Positions 10,942 through 20,539 of a stretch of DNA of 64,000 nt are shown here, piece by piece (position 1 is the first letter of the stretch; every line of letters begins with the position of its first letter). The stretch spans positions 23,729,501-23,793,500 of the forward strand of contig JAWQUS010000008.1 of assembly GCA_036365455.1 (NCBI GenBank), in the 5' to 3' direction. Source of the DNA: Macrosoma leucophasiata. Taxonomy: Eukaryota > Arthropoda > Insecta > Lepidoptera > Hedylidae. The position numbers and the translations under genes were made by a program. The notes below the pieces were generated by a model, which was given only the letters and a program-made list of their open reading frames with translations, searched no databases and was not told where the DNA came from.

Positions 10942-11330
10942 TTTTAAAAAAAATGTGTCACGATAATCGATGGATCCGGATTCAAACGTCCGAGGCACAT
11001 CACTATAATCTATCACACGTGCTATAGGGATAAATAAAGATGAGACAAAAGGCGTGTAAGATACATCACATGAACCTTTCCATTCTATGTGCGGAAAATT
11101 TATCCTGATAATGTCTAGACGGATTCAATAACGTAGATGTAGGTTACAGAAATCTAAATAACAACACGATATAAGTGCTCAGCGCACGAGAAATTGCCAC
11201 ATATTGGTGTCGTTTTGACAGTTTTCGACACCAATTCCACTGAAATCCTTCTCCAGAATGTAAGGTTTCTCTCATATCTTGTAAGGTTTCTCTCATATCT
11301 TAATCTAACGCGTTCGAATAAATTCTAAAA
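10942..11330. other. Short tandem duplication; otherwise nothing
   Basis: The 21-bp phrase starting 'gtaaggtttctctcatatct' is repeated back to back at about 11260-11301. Nothing else was recognised. Confidence 0.5.
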
Positions 11331-11432
11331 TCTCCTCGCGGGATCCCGATCTCGCGAGATCCCGTGTATTTTTCGGGATCAATCTCGAAGGATAATATGA
11401 CGAGATCCCGTTCGAGATTGACGGGATTGGGC
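11331..11432. repeat. Cluster of GATC-centred palindromes
   Basis: CGGGATCCCG (11339-11348) abuts and overlaps GATCTCGCGAGATC (11348-11361), both perfect palindromes. 'caatctcgaa' (11380-11389) pairs with 'ttcgagattg' (11411-11420). CGGGATC or its complement recurs about five times in 100 bp. The origin is unknown; it may be the terminus of a foldback transposon. Confidence 0.6.
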
Positions 11433-11439
11433 GGCAATG

Positions 11440-12600
11440 TTCAGATATATGATAAGCAGCCTAGACGAACGCACGCAACGCTGTCTGACATCGATGTTAA
11501 AATCATTGGTGACATGTTCCCATCTACCCACACACATGCTTGACGGTGTATTGCACGAAGCAGATTGCCGTCAATATCATACTCTGGCAAAATGTACTAC
11601 TGCTTCTTTCGCAAAACTCTATCGCCTCTAACGCCTTCTCGAAATCTACAAAACCGCAAAAAACCTTGTGGCTCACAGTCAGATGCTTCTCTACGATGAT
11701 GCGTATGGAGGAAACTTGATCCATACGTCCTCTATCAGTTTTGAAAACACCCTGTGTATCCCACATCAACCCGTCAGACTTCCCTTTTTTTCTTCTTCCT
11801 AAAACTTTGCTATACACTTTAGCTGTAAAAACTGATCAAACTGATCACTCTATAGCTGGAGCTCCACCATATTTCGGCAGAAACCTGATCAATACCCGCA
11901 GCCTTATCACATTCACATTTTTACTGGTGGTAGAGCTCCAGTGATGAAGCATTACATAATATACTTGCCGCTAAATGGTAGTGGTCAGCACTATCGTGTT
12001 CCGATCAGGTGGTAATGTACGGCCCTGTAATTTCTGCTTAAGGTGCACAGAGGCACCTTAAGTCTCAGGAGTGGTAACGCATCTGCATTTTGGTCTATGT
12101 GTGGGTGTCTATAGGCTGCAGCCATCACTTAACATCAATATGAACTGTAGGCTTGTTTACCACTTCCATAACATAAAAAAACATCTCAAACTGTATCGCC
12201 CATACAATCTGATCTAATGCTATATCCTCACAAGCTGCCGCCGTTAAATCAGCAACTCCGGGGTCAGTATTGTGATCACAATCATACATTTTCCCATAAT
12301 ACTCGCTCCATCGTTTTAAAACATCTTGTGTGTTCTCAAGAATGTCTTGTGTGTGTCCCCCCTAGATTTTATTCTATTCATTCCAGAAACCGGAGAACTT
12401 TTTTACCTCCCTTCAACAGTTTCATGTTAATCTCAAACCTCTTCGCCAGTCTATCATCAGCTTCCAATTTCTTTCTGTCAAGCTTTTCATTCACTAATCT
12501 TGATGTCATTCTTGAGACGACAGTAAATTTCTCTATTCTATTTAATAATTATGTTAGTAATGTTAAATGTCGGGATTGTATTCCCTACTGTAGACCAATT
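11440..12600 (-). mobile_element. RTE-like LINE relic, pre-RT and RT domains, split by a GTGGTAG repeat
   Basis: On the minus strand about 12540-12190 reads a pre-RT linker with QDVLKRWSEYYGKMYD. After the 11923-12181 insert the frame continues with DKAAGIDQVSAEIW, then AKVYSKVLGRR, then RGRMDQVSSIRIIVEKHL and KVFCGFVDFEKAL. The last resembles RT motif A (FVDLEKAYD), with Y lost. These are conserved blocks of RTE-type reverse transcriptases in the right order. Stops and frameshifts are frequent. Apparent plus-strand frames across 12217-12603 are antisense shadows. Confidence 0.8.
11923..12181 (+). repeat. GTGGTAG repeat, subfamily A
   Basis: The family consensus, as read here, begins 'actggtggtagagctccagt', whose GAGCTCC/GGAGCTC arms form a hairpin. 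It continues through 'cgctaaatggtagtgttcag', 'ggtaatgtacggccctgtaa', 'ctgcagtcatcacttaacat' and 'gcttgtttgccacttcc', and ends 'ataaaaaa'. This copy is nearly complete with a small 5' internal deletion and is inserted in the LINE relic. It has no tRNA or 5S head and no ORF. It is SINE-like by size and A-tail, but the source is unknown. Confidence 0.85.
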
Positions 12601-12846
12601 TGAAATAAATGATCTGATTTTGATTTCAGATTTTTAATCTGGCCCACATTACAATTTTCAACGATGCATAGCTCACTTTTAGTTTAATAGACCTCAAGTA
12701 TCATTCATCATCCGACTGTACATCTTTTAACTGGTTTGTCCCTGATCTTATTGTGTTGATTGTACGTTGACGTCTCATACACGAGGACAATGAGGTGCCT
12801 TCTGTTAATAACGATGTACATTTTCAATACGCGTCTTTGATAAGTG

Positions 12847-12969
12847 CCACTGATGGTAGAGCTCCAGTGAAGGAGCTCGCGGGTGGAGGCACCACCGTAT
12901 TACTTATTCTAATTGCCACTAAATGGTAGTATTCAACACTATTATTGGTGTTCTGATCAGGTGGTAAAA
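12847..12969 (+). repeat. GTGGTAG repeat, 5' third only
   Basis: From 'tggtagagctccagtgaa' to 'ctgatcaggtggtaaaat'. It ends abruptly before the conserved 'acggccctgtaa' block. Confidence 0.75.
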
Positions 12970-13074
12970 TAGATGAAGAAAGAAAGAAACAATTTATTCA
13001 GACATACAGCACGGAGACATAAACAAACAAAATAAAATAAGTTGAAAACAACTAACAAAAAGCACATATATTAT

Positions 13075-13475
13075 TGAAATAAAACTATTTTTACGCATTT
13101 ATCTCGCGTATATTAAACTAAAATGATTTTTAAAATCAACCCGACGTTTCGGTCGCTTTTCAGCTTCCGTGGTCGTCCTCAAAGTCCTCCATGAATATAT
13201 CGGCGACTATGGGAGAAACTGGGGAGCCCATGGCAACTCCGTCAAGGCAAGGCGTTTTCGAAATCGATGGAGGTAGCTACATGTAATTTTTTCAAACTTC
13301 TGTCAGACAAATGTCACCTCAGTCTGCCCACCACCAGTCTGGGACCACGGAAGCTGAAAAGCGACCGAAACGTCGGGTTGATTTAAAAAATCATTTTAGT
13401 TTAATATACGCGAGATAAATCCGTAAAAATAGTTTTACTTCAATGAGTGTAGCTCGCGAAAACCTAAGAACATAT
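13075..13475 (-). mobile_element. Penelope-like element (PLE) relic with inverted arms and 12-bp TSD
   Basis: The minus strand of about 13265-13175 encodes KTPCLDGVAMGSPVSPIVAD followed by IFMEDFEDD. This is the RT block 'DGVAMGSPxSPxxA' with 'MExFE' typical of Penelope-like reverse transcriptases. It lies between about 100-bp inverted arms, 13076-13174 and 13343-13444, which carry 'ctgaaaagcgaccgaaacgt'. Direct repeats CACATATATTAT at 13063-13074 and 13476-13487 look like a target duplication. No GIY-YIG domain and no full RT remain, so it is an internally deleted, inactive copy. Confidence 0.85.
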
Positions 13476-13487
13476 CACATATATTAT

Positions 13488-14020
13488 ATTCCTATACATA
13501 CAAAAAACAAAGGTGGAGCAAATTATGTCTCATGGCTGGTCTGAAAAGGTGCCCAGATCAGCTTTATGTTCATTAGAAAATATTATCTCCTAATCGACGA
13601 TGGTTTTCGTCTGGGTCCCAGTGCTGACTCTGACTCCAGTAAAAATAAAGGTTCCGTCTTTTTTAGTTCAGATACGGATTATACACGCACTTTCCATCCG
13701 CTTTAGATTTACGTAACCAGGCAACGTGGTAAATTTTCGTCACAATCCATTTATGAATGAACCGTTATAAATATCACTGCGAAAAACATGTCTCTCATAA
13801 ATATATTCAAATGCGAATTGAATTATTCAATATCTTCATGGTTGAAATGAGATCGATAACCTCGAGCGTTAAGAAAAAAAGAAGGAAAATTAATATTTAT
13901 ACCCGCGACACGTATGTTGCTCTAGGTCTATTTCTAGATCTAAACTGTTTGGAATAATGTTTTAGGCAGTATACATTATTTATTTTTAGGCTTGCGTAAA
14001 CCTATAAAGATAAATCTTTA
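13488..14020. other. No gene recognised
   Basis: AT-rich DNA without supported features. A perfect 14-bp inverted repeat AAACCTATAAAGAT/ATCTTTATAGGTTT spans 13998-14027 at the edge of the next element. Confidence 0.5.
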
Positions 14021-14103
14021 TAGGTTTGGATCCCACTGCAGAATCATTTCGTTCATCCAGATATGCTGCAAACCTATTTGTTACGCATATTTATAATCTA
14101 GAG

Positions 14104-14432
14104 CAGAGGTTCCCAAACTATTTTTTCTTGTAGACCTTTTACAATTTTTTCTGGTTTCTGTGGACCACCGTCCTTGCTACATTTATATCACATTCCCATA
14201 TTTCCCATTTTATTCACGCCTACGTAGACCCCCATCGAGTCTCCCATAGACCACTTTGGGAATCACTGGTATGATGTAAGTAAATTGGTACTATCAGTGT
14301 GTTTTGAGATCCATTATCGTGGACCCCCATTTTCATTTCATGGACCCCCAATTTTTTTTTTCGCTGACGCAGACCTTTTTCATTTTGTCATAGACCCCCA
14401 GGGATCGATATAGACCACTTTGGGAATCACTG
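14104..14432. mobile_element. hAT-type MITE, 8-bp TSD
   Basis: Begins CAGAGGTTCCCAAACT and ends CACTTTGGGAATCACTG, imperfect hAT-style terminal inverted repeats. The flanking direct repeats ATCTAGAG (14096-14103 and 14433-14440) are exactly 8 bp, diagnostic of the hAT superfamily. The interior has duplicated 'tagacccccatcgag...gaccactttgggaatcactg' blocks and no transposase. A second copy is at 38664-38833. Confidence 0.92.
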
Positions 14433-14449
14433 ATCTAGAGAATATATAT

Positions 14450-14818
14450 TCACTAGGTTGCCTATCAAAAACCAAAAAAATGGTCACGAATATTTTTTTT
14501 TTTTGGGATTTTTTTCTTTAATTTGATTTTTCAATAAAGTATCGTTCACCTCACGGCAATATGTATAAAGGCTCTGAAAAATCAAGTCTGCCATTGCGCA
14601 CTTGACCGCCCCTACGTATTTTCGTTCCGCCCCGATAACTTTTTACGTCCATAACGTAGATGTATTATTTATATATCGAATTAAAACTATTTTCTTCTCA
14701 TTATTATGATATACGGGAGCCAAAATAAAACTGCCGCAAATAAGAGTTGCTGGCTGTTAAAGATAAAATAATTTAATTAAAAGAACTTGCGGCTTAATTT
14801 TGATCGGCAACCTAGTGG
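14450..14818. mobile_element. CACTAGGTTGCC MITE
   Basis: Inverted termini are 'cactaggttgcctatcaaaa' and 'ttgatcggcaacctagtg'. The interior shares 'acctcacggcaatatgtata', 'cgataactttttacgtccat' and 'atacgggagccaa' with the copy at 40378-40738 (inverted orientation for several blocks). No transposase. Confidence 0.8.
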
Positions 14819-14834
14819 ATATTATATTCTCTAG

Positions 14835-15359
14835 TAAGTAAGTAAGTAAGTATTTATTTGCATAAAATGTAGGTAACAATTGTTGGATGGAATTGATTAT
14901 ACTGGTAACCTAGTACATTTTGTCACAATGCGACGTGCAAATATTATTAAAATAATATCTAATAAACAATGTCAATGTTAATAAACGAAATTAATTACAA
15001 TAAAAAGGCAATTCATCAATTAAATAGTTAACTATAAAATATGAATAATAAAATACCCAAATAGTGACATAATAATTGATATTCTAATTGTATGGTCAAA
15101 TTAAAAATAATCAAAATTACGAATACAAAATGTCAGAAAAATGTGATGCATTACATACAGTCAAGATTTTTTTTTCAAGTCAATACATTCTGATACAGAA
15201 TAGAAGCACTTTTCAATTAACCATAATTTTACTCTTCTAACAAATATTCTAAAAGGTAAAGCTTTCATGTCACTTGGAATAGCGTTATAGATCACACCAC
15301 ACATTACATAACTACTTTTTAAATACATAGCAGTCCGAGGCACTTTGGATAAAACTCTC
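14835..15359 (-). mobile_element. LINE 3' end with AAGT-repeat tail and 7-bp TSD
   Basis: On the minus strand 15343-15161 encodes a C-terminal RT tail with FRIFVRRVKLWLIEKCFYSV, resembling the 'FK..LK..LLEK.YYSV.EFL' end of CR1/Jockey-like LINEs; the clade is not certain. The 3' terminus is the tandem (CTTA)n, written on plus as 'taagtaagtaagtaag'. TCTCTAG repeats at 14828-14834 and 15360-15366 are the probable target duplication. Confidence 0.75.
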
Positions 15360-15503
15360 TCTCTAGATTATAAAGTTGCGAAAAAATTAGGTTTGCAGCA
15401 TATCTGGATGAACGAAATGATTCTGCAGTTATATCTTAACCTAGGAACCCTTTTTTATATAACGTATGTGGCAAACAAGCAGCTCACATGGATGATGGAT
15501 GTT

Positions 15504-15817
15504 CAGCCTCAGTAGCCTAGTGGTAGCAGGCCACTACTACTACGCTGGAGGTCCTGGGTTCCATTCCCGGGTCGGAGGCTATCAGAGATAACGATTTAAA
15601 ATCTTTTATATCTGGTTGTATTGGGATTTTTTTAATTTATTTTCTGGAAGTTTCCCAGTAAGGAGTTTGTAAATGTGCCCGGAGATGACAACAGGCTCGC
15701 CACCTGTTACATGGGCGAAAAACGTAACCGGTGAATCGTGGGTGTTTGCATGTATGATTGAATGCATGAATTTACCTCTGCCTATCCCTTCCAGAATTAC
15801 AGGCGTGAAGTTACGTA
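15504..15817 (+). mobile_element. Type-1 tRNA-derived SINE
   Basis: A box TAGCCTAGTGGTAG (15513) and B box 'gggttccattcccgg' are present, followed by the standard body to 'gcgtgaagttacgta'. I could not find a clear TSD. The body carries several substitutions, and a T-rich expansion at about 15610-15640. Confidence 0.85.
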
Positions 15818-15930
15818 TGATTGTAAGTCTACGGGACTTAATTTTGCACCTCGAGAATAAACATATTTAAGCTTAATCGAAAGGAACATCACTTCCCTTA
15901 TTTAAATACGAACAATTTGATCTTAATCTA

Positions 15931-16254
15931 TAGGTACAAATAAATAAAATTGGAGTGTCTGTTTGTTATATAAAAATAACCGCTTTTTTACTAAATGCAT
16001 ATGTATGTATACACGGTACATATACCAAAACTATTTTTTTTTTCAATTTTTGTCTGTCTGTCTGTTTGTCTGTTTGTTCCCGATAATCTCGGGAACAGCT
16101 GTATGGATTTTGACGGGTCTTTCACTGGCAGATAGCTTATGTAATAAGGAGTAACTTAAACTACTTTTATACTAGCTGCGCCCACGACTTCATCCGGGTA
16201 GATACTGAAAAATCATACATTCTCACGCGGACGAAGCCGCGGGCACAGCTAGTT
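15931..16254 (+). repeat. AGCTAGT repeat, left arm of an inverted pair
   Basis: It runs from 'acaaataaataaaattggag' through a TCTG run (16052-16075) and 'gattttgacgggtctttcac' to 'actagctgcgcccacgactt' and a mirrored end 'gccgcgggcacagctagt'. The inverted partner is at 16474-16790. The CTAGT end next to a CGCG...CGCG hairpin is reminiscent of Helitron 3' ends, but this is not proof. Confidence 0.65.
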
Positions 16255-16473
16255 GGATATGAATTATATCGACACATTAACATATTCACCGTCATCTATG
16301 ATTTTGTAGCTCATTGAATTGAAAGGTGTGTGTAATGTTCAGAATTGACATCTTCCCTTATTTAAATGTTGGTAAACCAAGGGTGATGTTTTGAGAGTGA
16401 CCTATACAACGTATGGAGTTTGGTGGCAAGGCAAACATGTTTGTTAATTATTTTTTTTATATAATACTAGCTG

Positions 16474-16790
16474 TGCTCGCGACTTCGTCTTCGTGAGAAA
16501 AAGTATGATTGTTCAGAATCTACCCGGTCGAAGTCGTGGGCGCAGCTAGTATAAAAGTAGCTTAAGTTACTCCTTATCACATCAGCTATCTGCCAGTGAA
16601 AGTCCCGTCAAAATCGGTCAAGCCGTTCACAAGATTAGCCCCGCCAAACAGACAGACAGACAGACGAAAATTGTAAAAAATGTTGTTTTGGTATATGTAC
16701 ATACATGTGCGTTTAGTAAAAAGCGGTTATTTTAATATTACGAACAGACACTCCAATTTTATTAATTTGTATGTATGTATGTATATAGAT
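16474..16790 (-). repeat. AGCTAGT repeat, right arm of an inverted pair
   Basis: Mirror image of 15931-16254 with about 85-90% similarity by eye, ending 'gtatgtatgtatatagat'. The 219-bp spacer 16255-16473 is unrelated AT-rich DNA. Confidence 0.65.
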
Positions 16791-16854
16791 TTATTATGGA
16801 AGCTACAATACAACATAAGACTTAAAAATTCTGTGAAAATTTTAAGCGTCTACA

Positions 16855-17102
16855 TTATAGCGGTAATAGAAATACATAATTTGTGAAAATGTTAGCTTTC
16901 TGGCTATCACTATTTATGAGATACAGCCTGGTGACAGACAGACGGACGGACAGACAGACAGACAGCGGCGGATTAGGACAAAAATTTTTCTAATCACATA
17001 TTTGTGTTCGGTATCGATCTAATAACATCCCCTGGTATTTATTTTTTCAATATTTCTAATGCACAGAATTTACACTTCTACAGATTTATTATAAGTATAG
17101 AT
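16855..17102 (+). repeat. Chimera of GGTTCCGTAG-type 3' end and GACA-tailed repeat
   Basis: The left part (to about 16978, 'gacagcggcggattag') equals 3118-3232 of GGTTCCGTAG-type copy 2. It is joined directly to 'aaatttttctaatcacatat', which matches 3622-3740. Each half occurs elsewhere with different neighbours. Confidence 0.55.
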
Positions 17103-17370
17103 AAGTGGCAAACAAGCATTCATCATCGGTTCACTTTGACGTTAAATGCTGAATGCAGCCTATAGACACCCACACAATGACCCGAGGTCAAAATGCAGAT
17201 GCGCTGCCACTCCTGAGGCATTAGGTGTTATGCCTCTGTGTTACAGGGCCGTACATTACCACCTGACCGGAACACGATAGTGCTGAACACTACCATTTAG
17301 CGGCAAGTATATTAGGTAATGCGGTGGTGCCAACGTCCGCGAGCTCCGTCGGTGGAGCTCTACCACCAGT
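17103..17370 (-). repeat. GTGGTAG repeat, subfamily A/B mosaic, near complete
   Basis: From 'gtggcaaacaagcattcatc' to 'ggagctctaccaccagt'. It has 'acagggccgtacattaccac' of subfamily A but lacks the usual 'gccggaaatt' segment. Confidence 0.8.
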
Positions 17371-17689
17371 AAAAAGTCATACAGTTCACATAGGTACAGG
17401 TACAGTTCACTGTTATAAAAAATTGTGTAACCTACAGATATTTGTTTCGGGTGTTTGTGTATAGCTTGTATGGGCTCCATGACTCAGGTTTATATGTATA
17501 CCTACTACCTTCTGTAACGTCGTTCAATATAGTGTGTGTAACTGCTTTTTTTACTTTCAACTCAAACGGCTCAGTAGTTGCCAAGTGAGTTGGCTGTTGG
17601 AAACTGAGAGTCTATTAATCCGGATAAAGTAGTACATACCTATATCAAAATAAACCTACACAAAGTTGGCGAATATTATCAACACTAAC

Positions 17690-17830
17690 AAAACACCACG
17701 CGCGCACACACACACACACACGCACGCACGTACACACGCACACGCCCGCGCTCTCACACACACACGCACGCACATACGCACGCACACGCCCGCGCTCTCT
17801 CACTCACAAACACATACACACACACATATA
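17690..17830. repeat. CA/CG-rich microsatellite
   Basis: Imperfect (CA)n, (CACG)n and a twice-used block 'cacgcccgcgctctc' (17741 and 17786). Polymorphic by nature, with no coding content. Confidence 0.9.
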
Positions 17831-18522
17831 AAAGAATATAACTAAAAACCTTAACTAATCATATCTACGTTAACTTGAATATTACATAGTTTTGAAAAGA
17901 AAAATCATTACTGACTTGGGAAGTAGCGAGACATTCCCAACACAAGTATCATTGATAACTTACTGGGAAGTCTCAACCACTATCATGTAAAAAAGAGATT
18001 TTGTCAATAAATGTATTTTTATTTTTATTTAATTATTTATTTAGTTGGCAGTGACACAGACGCACGAGTAATAAGGGTTTTTTTTCAGGTACCAAACAAT
18101 AATAAAGAATCATATAAAATTTTTTTCATCTACTGGGGATATTTACTTAACACAAAAGTAGACATTCGGTTGCATGAAATCAGTTTCCACCAATGCCGTG
18201 GAGCGGTCTGTGGATCGATAGGTTGTGAAATTTTAACTAGTTACGCCTGCAGTGCTCGGCCTATTGTGTTCCACTCTCACGTCATGTTCACCACTCTCAT
18301 ACTTTGTATAATTACGTTCAATATGAGTTTGATGAACATTTCTATAACACTGGACTATATTAAGAAAATAGAAATAAAAATTTCGACTTAAGAATAGTTC
18401 TCTTATTAGCTGCTGTTTTCTAAAATCAGTTATACAGTCTGTAATTATAAAGTACAGGATTTAGAAATAGCCTGGGAGCGATCGGTTTAATCCCATGGCA
18501 TGGTGTCATTATGATCAAATCA
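17831..18522. other. No gene recognised
   Basis: An uninterrupted frame of 126 codons (18011-18391, plus) has a low-complexity start and no recognisable domain. I do not call it a gene. Confidence 0.5.
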
Positions 18523-18565
18523 CAATTATTATAAAATAGGTATGTAACCTATTTTATAATAATTG
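18523..18565. repeat. Perfect 19-bp hairpin
   Basis: CAATTATTATAAAATAGGT (18523-18541) and its exact complement (18547-18565) are separated by 5 nt. No T- or A-run suggests a terminator. Possibly the relic of a palindromic MITE. Confidence 0.85.
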
Positions 18566-18929
18566 CACATGTAGGTATACCAAGCGCCTTTTGATAGAGA
18601 CACTTTGAAAATTTTCAGGTGTTTTGTTAAAGAAGGGTATACGTTGACCTCTAAAAGAATTACTCACTCTATGCAGTCGTGTTGTACCTTTGTTCAGACA
18701 AAGACACATCAACATAACCTCCACTAAATTACGTTTATGTCATAAAACAAAAGTTTCAAATATACTCGTAAACAACTATTATATTTTTCAAATTCTTCAA
18801 CGAAATAATTTACAACCATGCTCGCAAAGTTCCAAAGAATTTATGTTTTGATCGATTTACAGCTTGAAAAACTTTACGGTACTTTATGAGTGGGTAATAT
18901 GGGTATACATTTTTTATTAAAAAAAAAAT

Positions 18930-19178
18930 GTGGTAGAGTTCAGAGTGTAGAAGCCCGAGGGCGTAGGCACCACCGCAGTATCTAACCTATCTGCTGCTAA
19001 ATGGTAGTGTTCGGCACTATCGTATTCCGGTTAGATGGTAATGTATGGTCTCGTTATAACTATCACAGAGACATGACACCTTAGTTCTCAGGGGTGGCAA
19101 CACATCTGCATTTTTATCTCTGGTTTTTATGTAGATGTCTTTAGGCTGCAGGAGCTGCATACTTGTCTTGTTTGTCAC
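18930..19178 (+). repeat. GTGGTAG repeat, subfamily B
   Basis: Starts 'tggtagagttcagagtgtag' and has the B marker 'gttataactatcacagagac'. The tail after 'tttgtcacaaaaatg' is degenerate. Confidence 0.8.
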
Positions 19179-20011
19179 AAAAATGAAAGCTGTGTTGTGT
19201 CGTCGATGCAAAAATGTAACTGACTGATAACTCACTTGTTTTTTTTTGTACCTAATGAATGAAAGTCTGATATAAAGGAATATTTTTTTTTTTCTAAAGT
19301 TATGTTAATATCGAGCATTATAAACACGTGCCTACTCAAATTACAGGAACTGTTAAATTCTCCAGGGGGCCGACCGCCTGACACAAGAGCTTTCGCGATG
19401 CTTTCGATTATGACGCCAACCTGTCAGTTTCGTAATGACTATTAAAACATTTTGCTCTAAAGTATGTACCTACCTGCGACCAAAAACACTGCCAGACAAA
19501 GTTGTAGACTGAGAGATACTGAACCCTCCGAGCACCGTTGGCCCTGTAAGGCTAGAATTTTTTTTAGTACATATTTTTTTTTGGAACACTGTCTACATCA
19601 ATATTAGTCCTAGGCTGACGTCATCGCACCTGCCAAAGTTTTAGACAGTGGTTTATAATCCAGATATTATAATGTTTACTCAGCAATATATTATACCTAC
19701 ACGTAGAGTCTATATAAATATATTTTCCACTAATACCTATGTTATTATGATTCACCTTGCATCAAGGAAAATAATATGTATCATAAATGGATGTCTATAA
19801 GTAGTTATTATGTCACAAACTATACGTCACTAGGTACTGGAGTGGATATCAACATAAATCTAATTCATGCGAATTGTATACCTCAATTAGTTTTATGTAC
19901 TCTACCAACAAATTCGACTGCATTTTGATACTACCATTTGGCAAGAGACGTGGTACCAACGCAGACACTAGTGTAAGCCCTATATTAGTTCACTCCTCTA
20001 AACCTCTTATT
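19179..20011. other. No gene recognised
   Basis: No supported feature. Poly-T runs occur at 19240 and 19290. Confidence 0.5.
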
Positions 20012-20217
20012 CATGTAATGAAGGTGGCAAACAATCATGCAGTTCACATTGATGTTAAGTGTTGACTGCAGCCTATAAACACCCACCCTGGTCTTTGACC
20101 AGAAGTCAAAATACAGATGCGTTACAACTCTGAGACCTTAGTTGATATGTCTCCGTGTTTAGTTATTACGAGAGAGATGCCTATGCCCTCGAGCGCCTGC
20201 ACCTGAACTGTACCAGT
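20012..20217 (-). repeat. GTGGTAG repeat, subfamily B, internally deleted
   Basis: 'ggtggcaaacaatcatgcag' through 'ttagttattacgagagagat', then a jump to 'cctatgccctcgagcgcctg'. The middle 'taaccggaacacgatagtgc...gcggtggt' block is missing. Confidence 0.75.
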
Positions 20218-20261
20218 AAAACCTAACCTCTATGAATGTATCAAAGTAATATAGTAGTACC

Positions 20262-20539
20262 CATAGAGCAACACGGGCCACCGGCCGCGGCGGACTGGAG
20301 GGGAGTAGACATAGCGTTTATTACCGATGCAAAACAGTCTGTCATTTTTTGCGGGGGAAAATGCGTGCGACACACACGCACACTACAAAAATCGTCTATT
20401 ACTATGAAACTCACACCTTGACTTTAACAAAATACAGAAACAATATCACGCACACATTGTTTGAAAAAGGCATTTGGGCTTGTACTTTGACAGAGGGGAA
20501 AGACTGCATATGGCTACTCCCCACCGGTGTTGCTCTATG
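20262..20539. mobile_element. GAGCAAC MITE (hAT-like)
   Basis: Termini 'catagagcaacac' and 'gtgttgctctatg' are inverted. The subterminal 'gccaccggccgcggcgg' is on the left only; the right has a shortened 'ctactccccaccgg'. The interior matches 48784-48985 and 51005-51040 of the long element, so this is a deletion derivative of the same family. The flanks GTAGTACC / GTGCCTAC are similar but not identical. Confidence 0.8.

Larger units (their letters stand above)
14021..15442. mobile_element. Foldback element with three nested insertions
   Basis: The outer inverted arms are 14021-14103 ('taggtttggatcccactgca', 'atatgctgcaaacctatt') and 15360-15442 ('aggtttgcagcatatctgga', 'gattctgcag...ttaaccta'). 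Between them sit a hAT MITE (14104-14432), a CACTAGGTTGCC MITE (14450-14818) and a LINE end (14835-15359). The same outer element with only the inner MITE occurs at 40285-40830, where the flanks read TTA on both sides; a 3-bp target like that of PIF/Harbinger elements is possible but unproven. Confidence 0.75.

Noticed and set aside
12217..12603. 128-codon plus-strand frame
   Set aside because: Antisense shadow of the minus-strand LINE pre-RT region.
18011..18391. 126-codon plus-strand frame
   Set aside because: Hydrophobic low-complexity start, no recognisable domain, AT-rich context.
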